Positions 32,275-41,567 of a stretch of 64,000 nt of DNA are shown one piece after another. The notes beneath the pieces were generated by a model. The model was not told the origin of the DNA, made no database searches, and saw only the letters and a list, made by a program, of their open reading frames with translations. Origin of the DNA: Solwaraspora sp. WMMA2065 (GTDB lineage Bacteria > Actinomycetota > Actinomycetes > Mycobacteriales > Micromonosporaceae); assembly GCF_030345075.1 (NCBI RefSeq), contig NZ_CP128361.1, positions 3,162,001-3,226,000 on the forward strand. The letters run 5' to 3'. Within the stretch, counting starts at the first letter, position 1; every line of letters begins with the position of its first letter. The translations under genes were made by a program, and so were the position numbers.

Positions 32275-33759
32275 TTAACGTACGCGACTGTGCCGGCGAC
32301 CGGGTACCGCCGAGCGCCCGCGCCGCGTCGCCGCCCCGCGCCGCGTCGCCACCAGGCCCACCAGGTTGACAGGTAGGGCACGCAGCACGTCGGTGGCGAC
32401 GGCCAGCTGATCAGCGCGGGTGAAGCCGACCCGGGCCACCAGCAGCGTCGCGTCGGTCGCGCCCGCCAGCAGCAGCGTCTCCGCATCGGACAGTAGCGAT
32501 GGCGCGTCGACCACGACGAACCGGCCGCCGAGCCGCAACGACTCCAGCGCCGGGGCCAGCGCATCCGAGGCCAGCAGTTGCTCGCTCGGCCCAGGCCCGA
32601 CCGGACCGGCCGGCAGGACGTACAACGGCAGGTCCGGGAGCCGGTGTGTGGCCTGCTCGGCCGCGACCTCGCCGCGCAGCACGCTGGTCAGGCCGACTGT
32701 GTTCGGCACGTCGAAGAGCCGGTGCACGCCGGGATGCCGTACGTCCGCGTCGATCAGCACGACCGGCTCGCCGGCCCGGGCGAACGCGATGGCGATGTTC
32801 GCCGCAGTAGCCGTTCTTTCTTCCCCCGGCACCGGGCCGGTGACCGTGAGGCTGGCGAACCGGCTCCCGGCCGCGCGCAGCCGCAGGTTGGCGCGGATCT
32901 GCCGGTACGCCTCGACGCGCGGCTCCGTGTCGTCGCCGGTCGCCAGCGGCGGCCTCCCCCCGCCGGCCGCGACGGCACCGAGCAGGACGGTGCCGGCGAC
33001 CTCGGCCGCGTGGCTCTCGTCTCGTACGGTGCGGTCGCGCGCGTAGCGGACCACCGCGACGAGGACCCCGATCGCAAGGCCCCCGGCGGCGCCGAGCCCG
33101 GTGTCGGCGGTGACCTGCGGTGTGGCCGGGGCCGAGGGCGTCGTCGCCGGCCGGGTCACCGAGACCTTGACCGGTGACTCGTCGATGCCGGTCGGCTTCT
33201 CCAGGCGCGCGACGTATGCGGGAAACTCCGCCGCGATCGCGTCGGCGATGTCGCGGGCGCGTACCGGATCCGGGTCACGGACCTCGACGGTGAGCACCGC
33301 CGTGCCGGCCGCGCCGGTCACCGTGACCCGCTGCGTCAACTCCGAGGGCTGGTACGGCAGTCCGAGCCGCCGGACGACGGCTTCGGCCACCTCGGGGCTG
33401 TTGCCCACCTCGGCATACGAGCGCACCCGCTGCAGGATGTAGTTGCCGCCCTCGTTGAGTTGGCCGATGTCGCGGGTGGTGAAGTTCGGCGCGAAGAACA
33501 GTTGGGCGTCCGCCCGGTACATGGGTTCCTGCTGGGCGGACGCGAGACCCGCGCCCGCGCCGCCAAGCAGCACCAGCGCCAGCACCAGCCACCGCTGCGA
33601 CCACACGGCTCGCAGCTGGCGCTCGAGGGTGAGCTGCTGCCACTGCTGGTGCCGCTGCTGGGGTACGGATGGCGCGACATCGCCCGGCCCGTCGGAGGCA
33701 GGCCGACTGAGCAGCCGAGCCGGGGCGAACCGCCCGGAAAGCTTCACGCTGAACCTCAC
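32275..33759 (-). CDS. Wzz/BY-kinase-like polysaccharide co-polymerase with degenerate Walker A
   Basis: A 494-residue protein: an N-terminal membrane segment (WLVLALVLLGGAGAGL), a Wzz-type periplasmic part, a second membrane segment near residue 230 and a C-terminal ATPase domain. The Walker A region reads TGPVPGEERTATA, lacking the Lys of GxGKS/T. Walker A' (VVLIDADVRHPG) and Walker B (FVVVDAP) are present. No C-terminal Tyr cluster is seen; the tail is Arg-rich. It probably sets polysaccharide chain length; kinase activity is doubtful. Follows the O-antigen-ligase-like gene in the operon. Confidence 0.85.
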   Translation of the reverse strand: MRFSVKLSGRFAPARLLSRPASDGPGDVAPSVPQQRHQQWQQLTLERQLRAVWSQRWLVLALVLLGGAGAGLASAQQEPMYRADAQLFFAPNFTTRDIGQLNEGGNYILQRVRSYAEVGNSPEVAEAVVRRLGLPYQPSELTQRVTVTGAAGTAVLTVEVRDPDPVRARDIADAIAAEFPAYVARLEKPTGIDESPVKVSVTRPATTPSAPATPQVTADTGLGAAGGLAIGVLVAVVRYARDRTVRDESHAAEVAGTVLLGAVAAGGGRPPLATGDDTEPRVEAYRQIRANLRLRAAGSRFASLTVTGPVPGEERTATAANIAIAFARAGEPVVLIDADVRHPGVHRLFDVPNTVGLTSVLRGEVAAEQATHRLPDLPLYVLPAGPVGPGPSEQLLASDALAPALESLRLGGRFVVVDAPSLLSDAETLLLAGATDATLLVARVGFTRADQLAVATDVLRALPVNLVGLVATRRGAATRRGRSAVPGRRHSRVR

Positions 33760-33805
33760 ACCCCGCCGGAATAGCGGCGCAATGTTAGCAGCAGGTCCGC
33801 TCCGC

Positions 33806-35191
33806 TCATCGTCGCAAGGCCGTCAACGCCGGGTCGGGGAGCCTACAGTCGACGGGTCGCAGCGACTCGGCGGCGCCGATGCCGACGGCGAGCAGCAGCA
33901 CCCCTGCGGCGGCCGGCCACAGGTAGAAGTCGAAGAACCAGATCTGTACGGCGAACCCGACGATGAGCATCCGTGCCGTCAGCGACCTGAGCTTGACCAG
34001 CACGACCGCCAGGATGGACACGAACACCAGCAGCGCGAGCACGCCGAAGTCGTACCAGAGGGTGAGGTAACTGTTGTCGAACGCCTGTGCCTGCCCGTCG
34101 GAGATGCCGATCTGCTGGAAGAACCGCACGTGCGCCTCCGGGCCCAGGCCGAACAGCGCACTGCCGGCACCGTCCATGATGCCGGACCAGGCCTCTTCCG
34201 TACGGCGGTAGCGCGCCGTCGCCGAACTCGACCCGCCGACGTTGGTCAGGCGGGCCCGGACGAGGTCCGTCAGGTCCCGCACCGGCTTGGGACCGACGGC
34301 CACCAGCACGGTGCCGGCGGCGGCGGACGCCGCGACCAGACCGACCCCGCGCCGGGTGAGCTTGCGCGGCTGGGCCAGGTACCAGATGCCGAGCGCGCAG
34401 GCCGTACCGATCCACGCGCTGCGCGACCCGGACAGCAGCAGGCCGACCGCGCCTGCGGCGAACGGCACCTGCCAGAGCCGGCCGCGCAGGCCGACGGCCA
34501 CGCACATCGCCAGCATGCCGTACGTGCCGTAGACGATCGGATGTCCCATAGTGCCGGCCGACCTGCCGGCTCCCGCCTGTGCCGTGAACGCGTTGCTGAT
34601 GGCCAGCTGGTCGAGAACCGGCCAGGTGCCGGACATCCGCTGGTAGACGGCCAGCAGCGTGACGGGTACGGCGACCCAGGCGAACGCCCGCGCCAGGCGG
34701 ACCACCGGCGCACCGGCCCGCGCCTCGGCCACGACATGCCAGCCGACCAGCGCATAGCAGGTCAGCGGCGCGACGGCGATCACAATGTCCTTCGGGCCGG
34801 TCCACCACACCAGGCCGGTGAGCACGCAGGCCGCCGGGACCACGAATCCCACCATCCCGCCGGACGGCAGCGGCGCGTACGGCTGGAAGCGCTGAATCCG
34901 GCCGAGTGCGGCGATCGCCGTCGCCGCCAGCAACACTATCCATACCGGATCGACGGGGTATCCGGGATCGGCGGTGACCGGGACGAGCAACAGGACCGCG
35001 AACAGCGTGTAGTTGAGCCGATCCGGGGTCCACAGCCCCCAGGCGAGCACGCCGACGACGGCCACGGCGGCGAGCGCGAACGGCTGCCAGGCCGCCACCA
35101 CCCCGACCGCCACGGCAGCCGCCCCGGCGACGACCGCCACGGCCGGGTCCGCCGGACGGGACGCGCCACGCAGCGTGGGCAGGTGCGACAT
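33806..35191 (-). CDS. O-antigen ligase/polymerase-like membrane protein
   Basis: A 461-residue protein with about 10-12 membrane segments and the Wzy_C/WaaL-type loop: GSRSAWIGTACALG, then RYRRTEEAWSGIMDGAGSALFGLGPE and FDNSYLTLWYDFG. Polymerises or ligates the polysaccharide at the outer face of the membrane. The start ATG shares one base with the stop of the preceding glycosyltransferase (TGATG), showing translational coupling. A longer upstream frame exists but overlaps that gene. Confidence 0.87.
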   Translation of the reverse strand: MSHLPTLRGASRPADPAVAVVAGAAAVAVGVVAAWQPFALAAVAVVGVLAWGLWTPDRLNYTLFAVLLLVPVTADPGYPVDPVWIVLLAATAIAALGRIQRFQPYAPLPSGGMVGFVVPAACVLTGLVWWTGPKDIVIAVAPLTCYALVGWHVVAEARAGAPVVRLARAFAWVAVPVTLLAVYQRMSGTWPVLDQLAISNAFTAQAGAGRSAGTMGHPIVYGTYGMLAMCVAVGLRGRLWQVPFAAGAVGLLLSGSRSAWIGTACALGIWYLAQPRKLTRRGVGLVAASAAAGTVLVAVGPKPVRDLTDLVRARLTNVGGSSSATARYRRTEEAWSGIMDGAGSALFGLGPEAHVRFFQQIGISDGQAQAFDNSYLTLWYDFGVLALLVFVSILAVVLVKLRSLTARMLIVGFAVQIWFFDFYLWPAAAGVLLLAVGIGAAESLRPVDCRLPDPALTALRR

Positions 35192-36324
35192 CAGCTGACC
35201 GCGCCCAACTCTTCGAGGTACGCGACGAAGCGTGCGGCCGGGGACGGTTCGGTGGCGAGCTCCTGCCCGCGCCGTGACGCCTCGGCCGTGAGCCGCCCGA
35301 ACGCCTCCCGGTCGGCGGCCAGATCCAGCAACGCCGAGGCGAGCGCACCGGCGTCGGCATCCACCAGCAGTCCGCCACCACCGGCGAGGATCTCTGTCGT
35401 GGCGCCCGCCCGGTAGCCGATCACCGGTGTGCCGCAGCGGAGCGACTCGAACGTCACCCGGCCGTAGGCCTCGTTGCGGGACAGCATCAGCGTCGCGTCC
35501 GCCCGCGCGTACAACGCGGCCGGGTCGTCCGTCCACGCTACGGTCTCGAGCTGCGCCTCGACGCCGTACCGGCGGGCCAGGTCGGCGAGGTCGCTCCGCG
35601 CTGCGCCGTCACCGACCCCGGCCAGGGTGAGGGTGAACGCGCGGCCCTGGCGCGCGCAGATCGCCAGCGCCTGCACCGCGTCGGCCTGGCCCTTCTCGGC
35701 GCTGTGCCGGCCCAGCAGCAGCAGCCGCTCCAGTGCGACCGGACGGTCCGCACCCGGCCCGGGGACACCGGATTCGACCGGCGGCGGGATCACCCGCAGC
35801 TTCGTCCGCGCCATCGGTACGGCGCTGGTCACCTGGCTGGCGGCGTACGCGGAAACCGCCACGACGCCGTCCGAGAGGCGCGCGATGAGCTGGACGATCG
35901 CGGCCCGGGGCAGCACGGACCGCAGGCTCGGGTTGCTGAGCAGGCTCTCCCGCACCACCCAGACGTGCGGCAGCCGGGCCATCCGCGCGGCGATCGCCCC
36001 GGCTGGTACCACCGCCGAGTTGGTGACCACGACGTCCGGCCGCGTTCGGTGCAGCAGACGCCGGTATCGGGGAACCGACGCGAGTGCTTGGAACAGTCGG
36101 ACCGCGCCGACCGCAGGGCCGTACCGCCGGCCCATCCACAACCGGGTCGGCAGCACGACCACGTCGGCGCCGGCCGCAGCGAGCTGCGCGCGCAGCGGCC
36201 CGTCCCCGGGTAGCGTGACGGTGACCTGGTGCCCGCGCGCCCGTACCGCCTCGCCGACCAGGGCGAGCAACGAACGCTCCGCGCCCATGAGATCGGCGGA
36301 GTGGCTGACGAACAGGGCGTGCAC
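35191..36324 (-). CDS. Glycosyltransferase family 4
   Basis: A 377-residue GT-B glycosyltransferase. N-terminal HALFVSHSADLMGAERSLLAL, then LLLLGRHSAEKGQADAVQAL at the start of the nucleotide-sugar domain, and the EX7E-type NEAYGRVTFESLRCGTPVIG near the C-terminus. The GTG at 36324 has GGAGAGG 7 nt upstream and lies 1 bp after the stop of the GT2 gene. Acts in exopolysaccharide assembly at the cytosolic membrane face; sugar unknown. Confidence 0.9.
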   Translation of the reverse strand: MHALFVSHSADLMGAERSLLALVGEAVRARGHQVTVTLPGDGPLRAQLAAAGADVVVLPTRLWMGRRYGPAVGAVRLFQALASVPRYRRLLHRTRPDVVVTNSAVVPAGAIAARMARLPHVWVVRESLLSNPSLRSVLPRAAIVQLIARLSDGVVAVSAYAASQVTSAVPMARTKLRVIPPPVESGVPGPGADRPVALERLLLLGRHSAEKGQADAVQALAICARQGRAFTLTLAGVGDGAARSDLADLARRYGVEAQLETVAWTDDPAALYARADATLMLSRNEAYGRVTFESLRCGTPVIGYRAGATTEILAGGGGLLVDADAGALASALLDLAADREAFGRLTAEASRRGQELATEPSPAARFVAYLEELGAVS

Positions 36325-36325
36325 G

Positions 36326-37231
36326 CTAGAACCTCTCCGTCGGGCCGTGCACTCCACGCAGCCCGTCCCAGTAGCCGGCAAGAACGGCGAGCGCCCGGCG
36401 CCGGTCCTTGCGGCCTCCGGCGACGAGGCGGAGCACCGACCTGGCCAGGTTCTTGTAGTGGACCGGCTCCCCGATCAGGATCCGCCGCAGCGGACGGGGG
36501 TAGTGCTTGCGTACGTAGAGGATCTCGTTGCGGTGATGGTAGTACTGCGCGCGAGGACTCGAACCGGCCAGGCTGCCGCCCCGCCGGTGCCACACCTGCG
36601 AGGCGCAGACCAGGCCGATCCGGCCACCCGCCGTGGCGATCCGCCGTACCAGGTCGAACTCCTCCTTGTAGTGGAAGAACCGCTCGTCGAACAGGCCGAC
36701 CCGGACGGCCCAACCGACGCCGAGGAGGATGGCCGCGCCGGTCACCACGTCCACATCGTGCGCACCGACCTCGCACCCGGCGCAGTGGACCGGCCGCACC
36801 CGGCCGCCCGGCAGCGTCGCGGCGACGACGTACGGCTCCGGGTCGGGGGCGTCGGGTCGCGCGGACGTCGTCTGGACCGATGTGGACACCGCGTACCGGT
36901 CCGCATGCGCCAACAGCGCCGACAGCGTGTCCGGCCGGGGTACGCAGTCCGCGTTCAGCAGCCAGACGAAGGCCGCGTCGCGGTCGTGCGCGACCCGGAT
37001 ACCGGCGTTCATCCCGCCGGCGTAGCCGAGGTTGGCGTCGAGCCGCACCAGCGTCACCGCATCACCGAGCGTACGCAGCTTGTCGATGGAGTCGTCGGTG
37101 GAGCCGTTGTCGACGACGACCACCTCCGGCACGGCGCTGCCGGCGGCGACCGCCCGGACGCAGCGGATCGTGTCGTCCGCGCAGTTCCAGTTGAGCACCA
37201 CCGCGACGACGCGGGTTCCGTCGCTATTCAC
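36326..37231 (-). CDS. Glycosyltransferase family 2 (rhamnosyltransferase-like)
   Basis: A 301-residue GT-A protein of the WbbL type: VVLNWNCADDT near the N-terminus, VVVDNGSTDDS at residues 38-48, ANLGYAGGMNAGI, the metal-binding LLNADC (NAD in place of DxD), and a C-terminal HRRGGS. Its start overlaps the end of the flippase gene by 8 bp, consistent with an operon. The sugar is not predictable. Confidence 0.9.
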   Translation of the reverse strand: MNSDGTRVVAVVLNWNCADDTIRCVRAVAAGSAVPEVVVVDNGSTDDSIDKLRTLGDAVTLVRLDANLGYAGGMNAGIRVAHDRDAAFVWLLNADCVPRPDTLSALLAHADRYAVSTSVQTTSARPDAPDPEPYVVAATLPGGRVRPVHCAGCEVGAHDVDVVTGAAILLGVGWAVRVGLFDERFFHYKEEFDLVRRIATAGGRIGLVCASQVWHRRGGSLAGSSPRAQYYHHRNEILYVRKHYPRPLRRILIGEPVHYKNLARSVLRLVAGGRKDRRRALAVLAGYWDGLRGVHGPTERF

Positions 37232-38483
37232 GCCCGCTGTCCCTGTCCCCCGCCACCCGATGACCGGCCCCGGACCGGACGGCGAGGCCCAGCGCCGTGC
37301 TGTGCGCGGCGAACAGGGCCACCGACAGCGCGGCGACGCCCCACGCCCCGTACGGCGCGGCGACGAGAGGATAGCCGACCACTGCGGCCAGCGCGGTGCC
37401 GAGCGCGATCACGGCGGTGGTGCGCTCGCCGCCGAGGTTGACCAGGCGCGCGCTGAGGACCTTACCGACCGACACCGCGACGCTGCGCGGCACCAGCAGC
37501 GCACCGAGCAGCACCGCCGCCGCGTACCCGCTGGTCAGCACCCCGATACCGGCCAGCCCGACGAGCACCAGCACTCCCATGCCGACCGCCAGGTAGACAG
37601 CCCGACGCAGCACCCCGCGCAGCCGATCGGCCGAGCCTTCCTCGTGGTCGCGCAGCGTACGCTGGGCTGCGACGACTGCGCCGGCCTGGGAGAACTCGAT
37701 CGCCGCTACCGCCAGGGAGTAGATCGCCAGTGCGTCCGCGCCCTGGTAGCGGGCCAGCGCGAGTTGGTCGAAGCGGTACGTGAAGATCTGTGCCACCGCG
37801 CCGGTGTGGGTCAGGCCCAGCCGGGCGAGGCGTTCGGGCTCCGCCGAGGCGCGCCGCGCCATCGCGCCCAACGGTGCCCCGTGCGCCGCCCACATCGCGA
37901 CGGCCATCACCGCCTGGCAGCCCAGCCAGGCCAGCAGCCAGACCGTCGCGTCGTCGACCGAGGCGAGGATGAGCACGAGGTAGAGCACGGGCGCGGTGGC
38001 GGCGAACAGCGCGCGCTGGCGGTAGACGGCGACGAACCGCCCGAGGGTCAGGCCCGCCGCCGCGGGCATGGTGCCGGCCGCGACGCACGCCGCCCCGGTC
38101 GCCGCGAGTGCCGGTGACGCCGCCTCCGCGTACCAGGCGAAGACCCAGCCCAGCGTGGCCGACAGCGGCACCGTGGCAGCGTAGACGGCGAGGCTGCGCC
38201 GCCCGGACCGCTCCCGTAGCCAGTCGCTGCCCTGAGCGAGCATGAACGTCTCCAGTGACAGCCCGCCGACTGCGACGCCGACGGTCGCGCTCGTCGTCGT
38301 AGCGACCAGCAGGCCGCGCTCTGCCGGCGGCAGCGCGACGCTGAGCAGGATGGCGAACCCGGACATGGCCAGCGCGGCCACGTACATCGCCGTCGCGCTG
38401 CCGACCGCGCGCCGGATCGCGTACGCCGCCGGCCTGAACCGGCCCGGCCCGGACCGGCCCGGGCTCAGCCCTCGGCTCGTCAA
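37224..38483 (-). CDS. Polysaccharide flippase-like membrane protein (Wzx/MviN type)
   Basis: A 419-residue protein with about 12 hydrophobic segments and few charged residues outside the loops. No strict motif, but the length, topology and location between glycosyltransferases fit a lipid-linked oligosaccharide flippase. Its start overlaps the end of the upstream GT2 gene by 4 bp. Moves the repeat unit across the membrane for the O-antigen-ligase-like polymerase. Confidence 0.8.
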   Translation of the reverse strand: MTSRGLSPGRSGPGRFRPAAYAIRRAVGSATAMYVAALAMSGFAILLSVALPPAERGLLVATTTSATVGVAVGGLSLETFMLAQGSDWLRERSGRRSLAVYAATVPLSATLGWVFAWYAEAASPALAATGAACVAAGTMPAAAGLTLGRFVAVYRQRALFAATAPVLYLVLILASVDDATVWLLAWLGCQAVMAVAMWAAHGAPLGAMARRASAEPERLARLGLTHTGAVAQIFTYRFDQLALARYQGADALAIYSLAVAAIEFSQAGAVVAAQRTLRDHEEGSADRLRGVLRRAVYLAVGMGVLVLVGLAGIGVLTSGYAAAVLLGALLVPRSVAVSVGKVLSARLVNLGGERTTAVIALGTALAAVVGYPLVAAPYGAWGVAALSVALFAAHSTALGLAVRSGAGHRVAGDRDSGRE

Positions 38484-39364
38484 GCCCGCAACCCGGCGAC
38501 GGTGCCCCGGATGACGGCGGTCGCCGCGTCGGGGCGGCGGGCGAGCAGCGCCTTCGCGGCGTAGCCGAGCCGGGCCGCGGCGGCGAACGGCACCCGGTGC
38601 CGATAGTGCTTGCGGAAGAAGATTATGCAGCTGCGGCTGGCGTGAAAGTACGTCGTGGTCGACTTGGCCGCCATGTCCGCCGTCGCCCCGGTCGCCACCC
38701 CGCCGGTGTGCTCGACGGCCAGGTCCGGGACCGCTGTGGTCGGGATGCCCAACCGGGCCGCACGTAGCGCTATGTCAGCCTCCTCGTAGAACAGAAAGAA
38801 GTCCTCGGAGAACCCGCCCAGATCCTGCCACGCGCGGCGGGTGACGAGCAGCGAGTGGCCGGCCGCGTAGACCAGTTTGCTCGACCCTGGCACCCCGCCG
38901 GCGGGCGGTCGTCCGCTCTGGCCGGTCCACAGGTCGACCATGCCGAGGTCCGGCCCGCCGCCCGGTGCGACGCTGGCCGTCGCGCCGATCGCGGTGTCGC
39001 CGGCGTGCAGCACATCGAGGGCCGAGGCGAGCACGCCGCCCGCGATCCGAGTGTCCGGGTTGAGCACCCATATGACGTCAGCGCCCTCGGCCAGGAGCCA
39101 GGTGGCGGCGAGGTTGTTGCCGGCGGCGTACCCGACGTTGCCGTGCCCGGCGATCACCCGGACCGTCACGCCGGCACGCTCGGCGGACCCGGCGATCTCT
39201 GACAGTTCGGCGGCCTGGTCGCTGTTGTCGACGATGGCGATCGCGATGCGCGGACCGGTGGCCTGCGGACCGGTGGCTCGTCCGGTCACGATGGAACGGA
39301 TGAGGCAGCCGGTGTCACCCGCACTACGGTAGTTGACGATCGAGATGCCGAGCAGACCGCTCAC
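38480..39364 (-). CDS. Glycosyltransferase family 2
   Basis: A 294-residue GT-A enzyme: ISIVNYRSAGDTGCLI near the N-terminus, IVDNSDQ, GNVGYAAGNN, WVLNPDTRI (the metal-binding segment) and DFFLFYEEADIALRA. Closely resembles rhamnosyltransferases used for cell-wall or exopolysaccharides. The GTG at 39364 is preferred over an upstream ATG, because the next in-frame residues (MSWACGGLWC) do not resemble family N-termini. First gene of the leftward polysaccharide operon. Confidence 0.88.
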   Translation of the reverse strand: MSGLLGISIVNYRSAGDTGCLIRSIVTGRATGPQATGPRIAIAIVDNSDQAAELSEIAGSAERAGVTVRVIAGHGNVGYAAGNNLAATWLLAEGADVIWVLNPDTRIAGGVLASALDVLHAGDTAIGATASVAPGGGPDLGMVDLWTGQSGRPPAGGVPGSSKLVYAAGHSLLVTRRAWQDLGGFSEDFFLFYEEADIALRAARLGIPTTAVPDLAVEHTGGVATGATADMAAKSTTTYFHASRSCIIFFRKHYRHRVPFAAAARLGYAAKALLARRPDAATAVIRGTVAGLRA

Positions 39365-39753
39365 CGTGCCCCCACCGCACCATAGCCCGCCACACGCCCA
39401 GGACACGAGTACGAAACAGGCTCCCGATCAACCTGTCAAGTAGCCTCGGAACCATTTCCTTCCTGGACCAGGTCGACCAATCCAACTGGATCATGCCGGC
39501 TTTGCCAAGCCCGACTCCCTAGATTGGAGCAATCGCATTCGTCGGGCACGACTGGCGTCTGCGCGGTGATGAGCGCGGCAGCCACAGCGTTCGGGGGCCT
39601 ACCCGAGCATCCGCGATGCCCTGGAGGTCGCGGCCGGTGAGGCCGGCTCCGTGACGATCGACGCGGGCGACGGCATCGGACAGCCCGGAGATGATCGACC
39701 TACGCGGCCTGGTTCGCGTGCCGGCGCCCGCCCCGACGGGGGGTGACCCAGAC
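39365..39753. other. 389-bp divergent region between the polysaccharide operon and eccB
   Basis: It must hold the leftward promoter of the polysaccharide operon and a rightward one for eccB. In one frame, 39595-39680 reads GAYPSIRDALEVAAGEAGSV, resembling the N-terminus of right-handed beta-helix proteins often encoded near ESX genes; nothing follows it, so it is probably a relic. Confidence 0.4.
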
Positions 39754-41212
39754 ATGGCCACGCGACGCGACCAACTCCACTCGTACCAGTTCCTCACTCA
39801 ACGGGTCATATCTGCCTACGTGATGCGCGAGACCGACCCGCAGCAGTCCCCGCTGCGCCGCGGTGTCGGCGCAATCTTCGGCGGCCTGATGATCGCCATC
39901 CTGGTAGCCGCCGGGTTCGGCATCTACGGCATCGTGACCAAGGCCGGCAGCGACAGGTGGCAGGCCGACGGCGCGGTCGTGATCGAGAAGGAGACCGGCG
40001 CCAGCTTCATCTACCGTCAAGGCAAACTGCACCCGACGCTCAACTACGCGTCGGCGGTGCTGGCCTCCGGCCGCCCCGACGCGCCCGTGTTCCGGGTGCC
40101 TGGCAACTCGCTGGCCAGCACGCCCCGCGGCGTCACGATCGGTATTCCGGGCGCGCCCAACTCTCTGGCACCGGCCAGTAAGCACATTGGCCTACCTTGG
40201 ACGATCTGCTCGGCGCCCAGCGGGGATGACACCGGCCGAACCGTCGAGACCGTCTCTCTGGTCGTGTCCCGGGCACCGGTCGGCGGGCGGTCGCTGGCGG
40301 AGGAGGGCGTGCTGGTCCGCGACTCCCGGCAGGACGCGACGCACCTCGTCTGGCACGGCCGCCGGTTCCTGATCCGCGACGCCCGCAACGTCGTACCCGC
40401 CCTCTTCGGAGAGGTCAACGCCGCACCGGTCGGCCCGGCGTGGCTCGACGCGCTACCCGCCGGCAACGCCATCGAACGGGTCGCGTTCAGCGGCCGCAAC
40501 CAGCCGTCCAGCGAAGTGGACGGCTGGGCGATCGGCGAGGTGCTGGTCGCGCAGACCGGTTCGGGGCCGCAGTACTACCTCGTCCTCGACGACGGGCTCG
40601 CGCCGATCACCGAGCTGCAACGGAGAATCCTGCGCGCCGAGTTCACCGTGGCCGGTCGAGATACCTGTGTCCCAGGCTACGGCGGCACCGACCAGCAGCC
40701 AGGTGCGGCCAGCGGCCGGAGACAGCGCGCCGCCTGCGTCGCCGCCCGCGCTGATCCGACCGGCAACCGGCTACACGCTGTGCGCGGTCACCAGCGACGC
40801 ACGCACCGTACCGACGATCACCTCTGTCGGCGGTACGGTGGCCGGCCTCGACGAGGCCGTACCGACCGACTCGGTCACCCGCGACGGTGTGATCCTCGCC
40901 GACTATGTGCTGGTGCCGCCGGGCCGGGTCGCCGCCGGGCGGGTTTTCGGCGCGCCGACCGCCGATACCGGCCCGTACTACGTCGTCACTGACCTCGGCA
41001 TCAAGTTCCCGGTGCCCAACGCGACCGTCCTCGGGCAGCTCGGCTACTCGGCGACCCAGGCGACCGATGTGCCGACCACGCTGGTCTCGCGGATACCCAC
41101 CGGACCGACGCTCGACCCGTCGCGGCCACCCGCCCCGCCTCGGCGGCCCCCGCCGACTGACACCGGGGGGCGCTCAGTCGAGGAGCTTGCCGGGTGGGCC
41201 GGGTTCTTCTAG
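39754..41212 (+). pseudogene. eccB: eccB (type VII secretion core protein), frameshifted, orphan
   Basis: EccB is a single-pass membrane protein of the ESX type VII secretion core. The N-terminal half shows RRDQLHSYQFLTQRVISAYVMR, the family signature, then one membrane segment (AIFGGLMIAILVAAGFGIYGIV) and the periplasmic part up to LQRRILRAEF. From there the frame must change, near 40650-40662, to reach PVSQATAAPTSSQ and the C-terminal half ending near VSRIPTGPTLD. Together the length (about 480 residues) is normal. None of eccA, C, D, E, mycP or WXG100 genes is nearby. A one-base sequencing error is the main alternative to a true pseudogene. Confidence 0.82.
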
Positions 41213-41519
41213 CTCGTCCCGCCGCGCGGCGGCCCGGGAGCCACCGCAGAGCGCCGGGACCTCCGCCGCCCCCGCAGCAGCGCGACCGACAGTGTCAGCA
41301 CGGTCAGCACATAGTGAAACGGCCGGCGACGCGTTGGCTGGCACCGAGGAGCCCTTTCTGCGGCGTACCCGCCCGCGGTAACCGGCGGGTTCCGAAAGAC
41401 CCCGGCCTCGGTCAGGCTGTTGCGGCACGGTTAGCAAGCCATCTCGGAGCCGGTACACGACGAAGTCGCCCGGGGGGTCACGCCGCACCGGCCTCCGTCG
41501 CCACGCAGTACGCCGCGAA
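41213..41519. other. Region downstream of eccB without a gene
   Basis: A leftward frame reads FHYVLTVLTLSVALLRGRRR, which could be the C-terminal membrane anchor of a lost protein, but there is no start or body. Nothing else is recognised here. Confidence 0.35.
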
Positions 41520-41538
41520 GTAGGCTCGCCTAACCTAA
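41520..41538 (+). promoter_or_regulatory. Iron box (IdeR/DmdR1 operator) ahead of the siderophore-interacting protein
   Basis: The 19-mer GTAGGCTCGCCTAACCTAA matches the actinobacterial iron-box consensus TTAGGTTAGSCTAACCTAA at 16 positions, including the whole right half. It ends 29 bp before the start codon, so iron-loaded repressor would block transcription. Confidence 0.75.
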
Positions 41539-41567
41539 GAAGGAGCAGCGAAGCGGAGGAACATGCG

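Noticed and set aside
33443-35416. 657-codon plus frame across the O-antigen-ligase and Wzz-like genes
   Set aside because: Antisense shadow due to high GC; low-complexity Arg/Gln-rich product.
41213-41488. Possible mycosin C-terminal membrane anchor after eccB
   Set aside because: Only a hydrophobic stretch followed by Arg-rich sequence; no start, no catalytic body.
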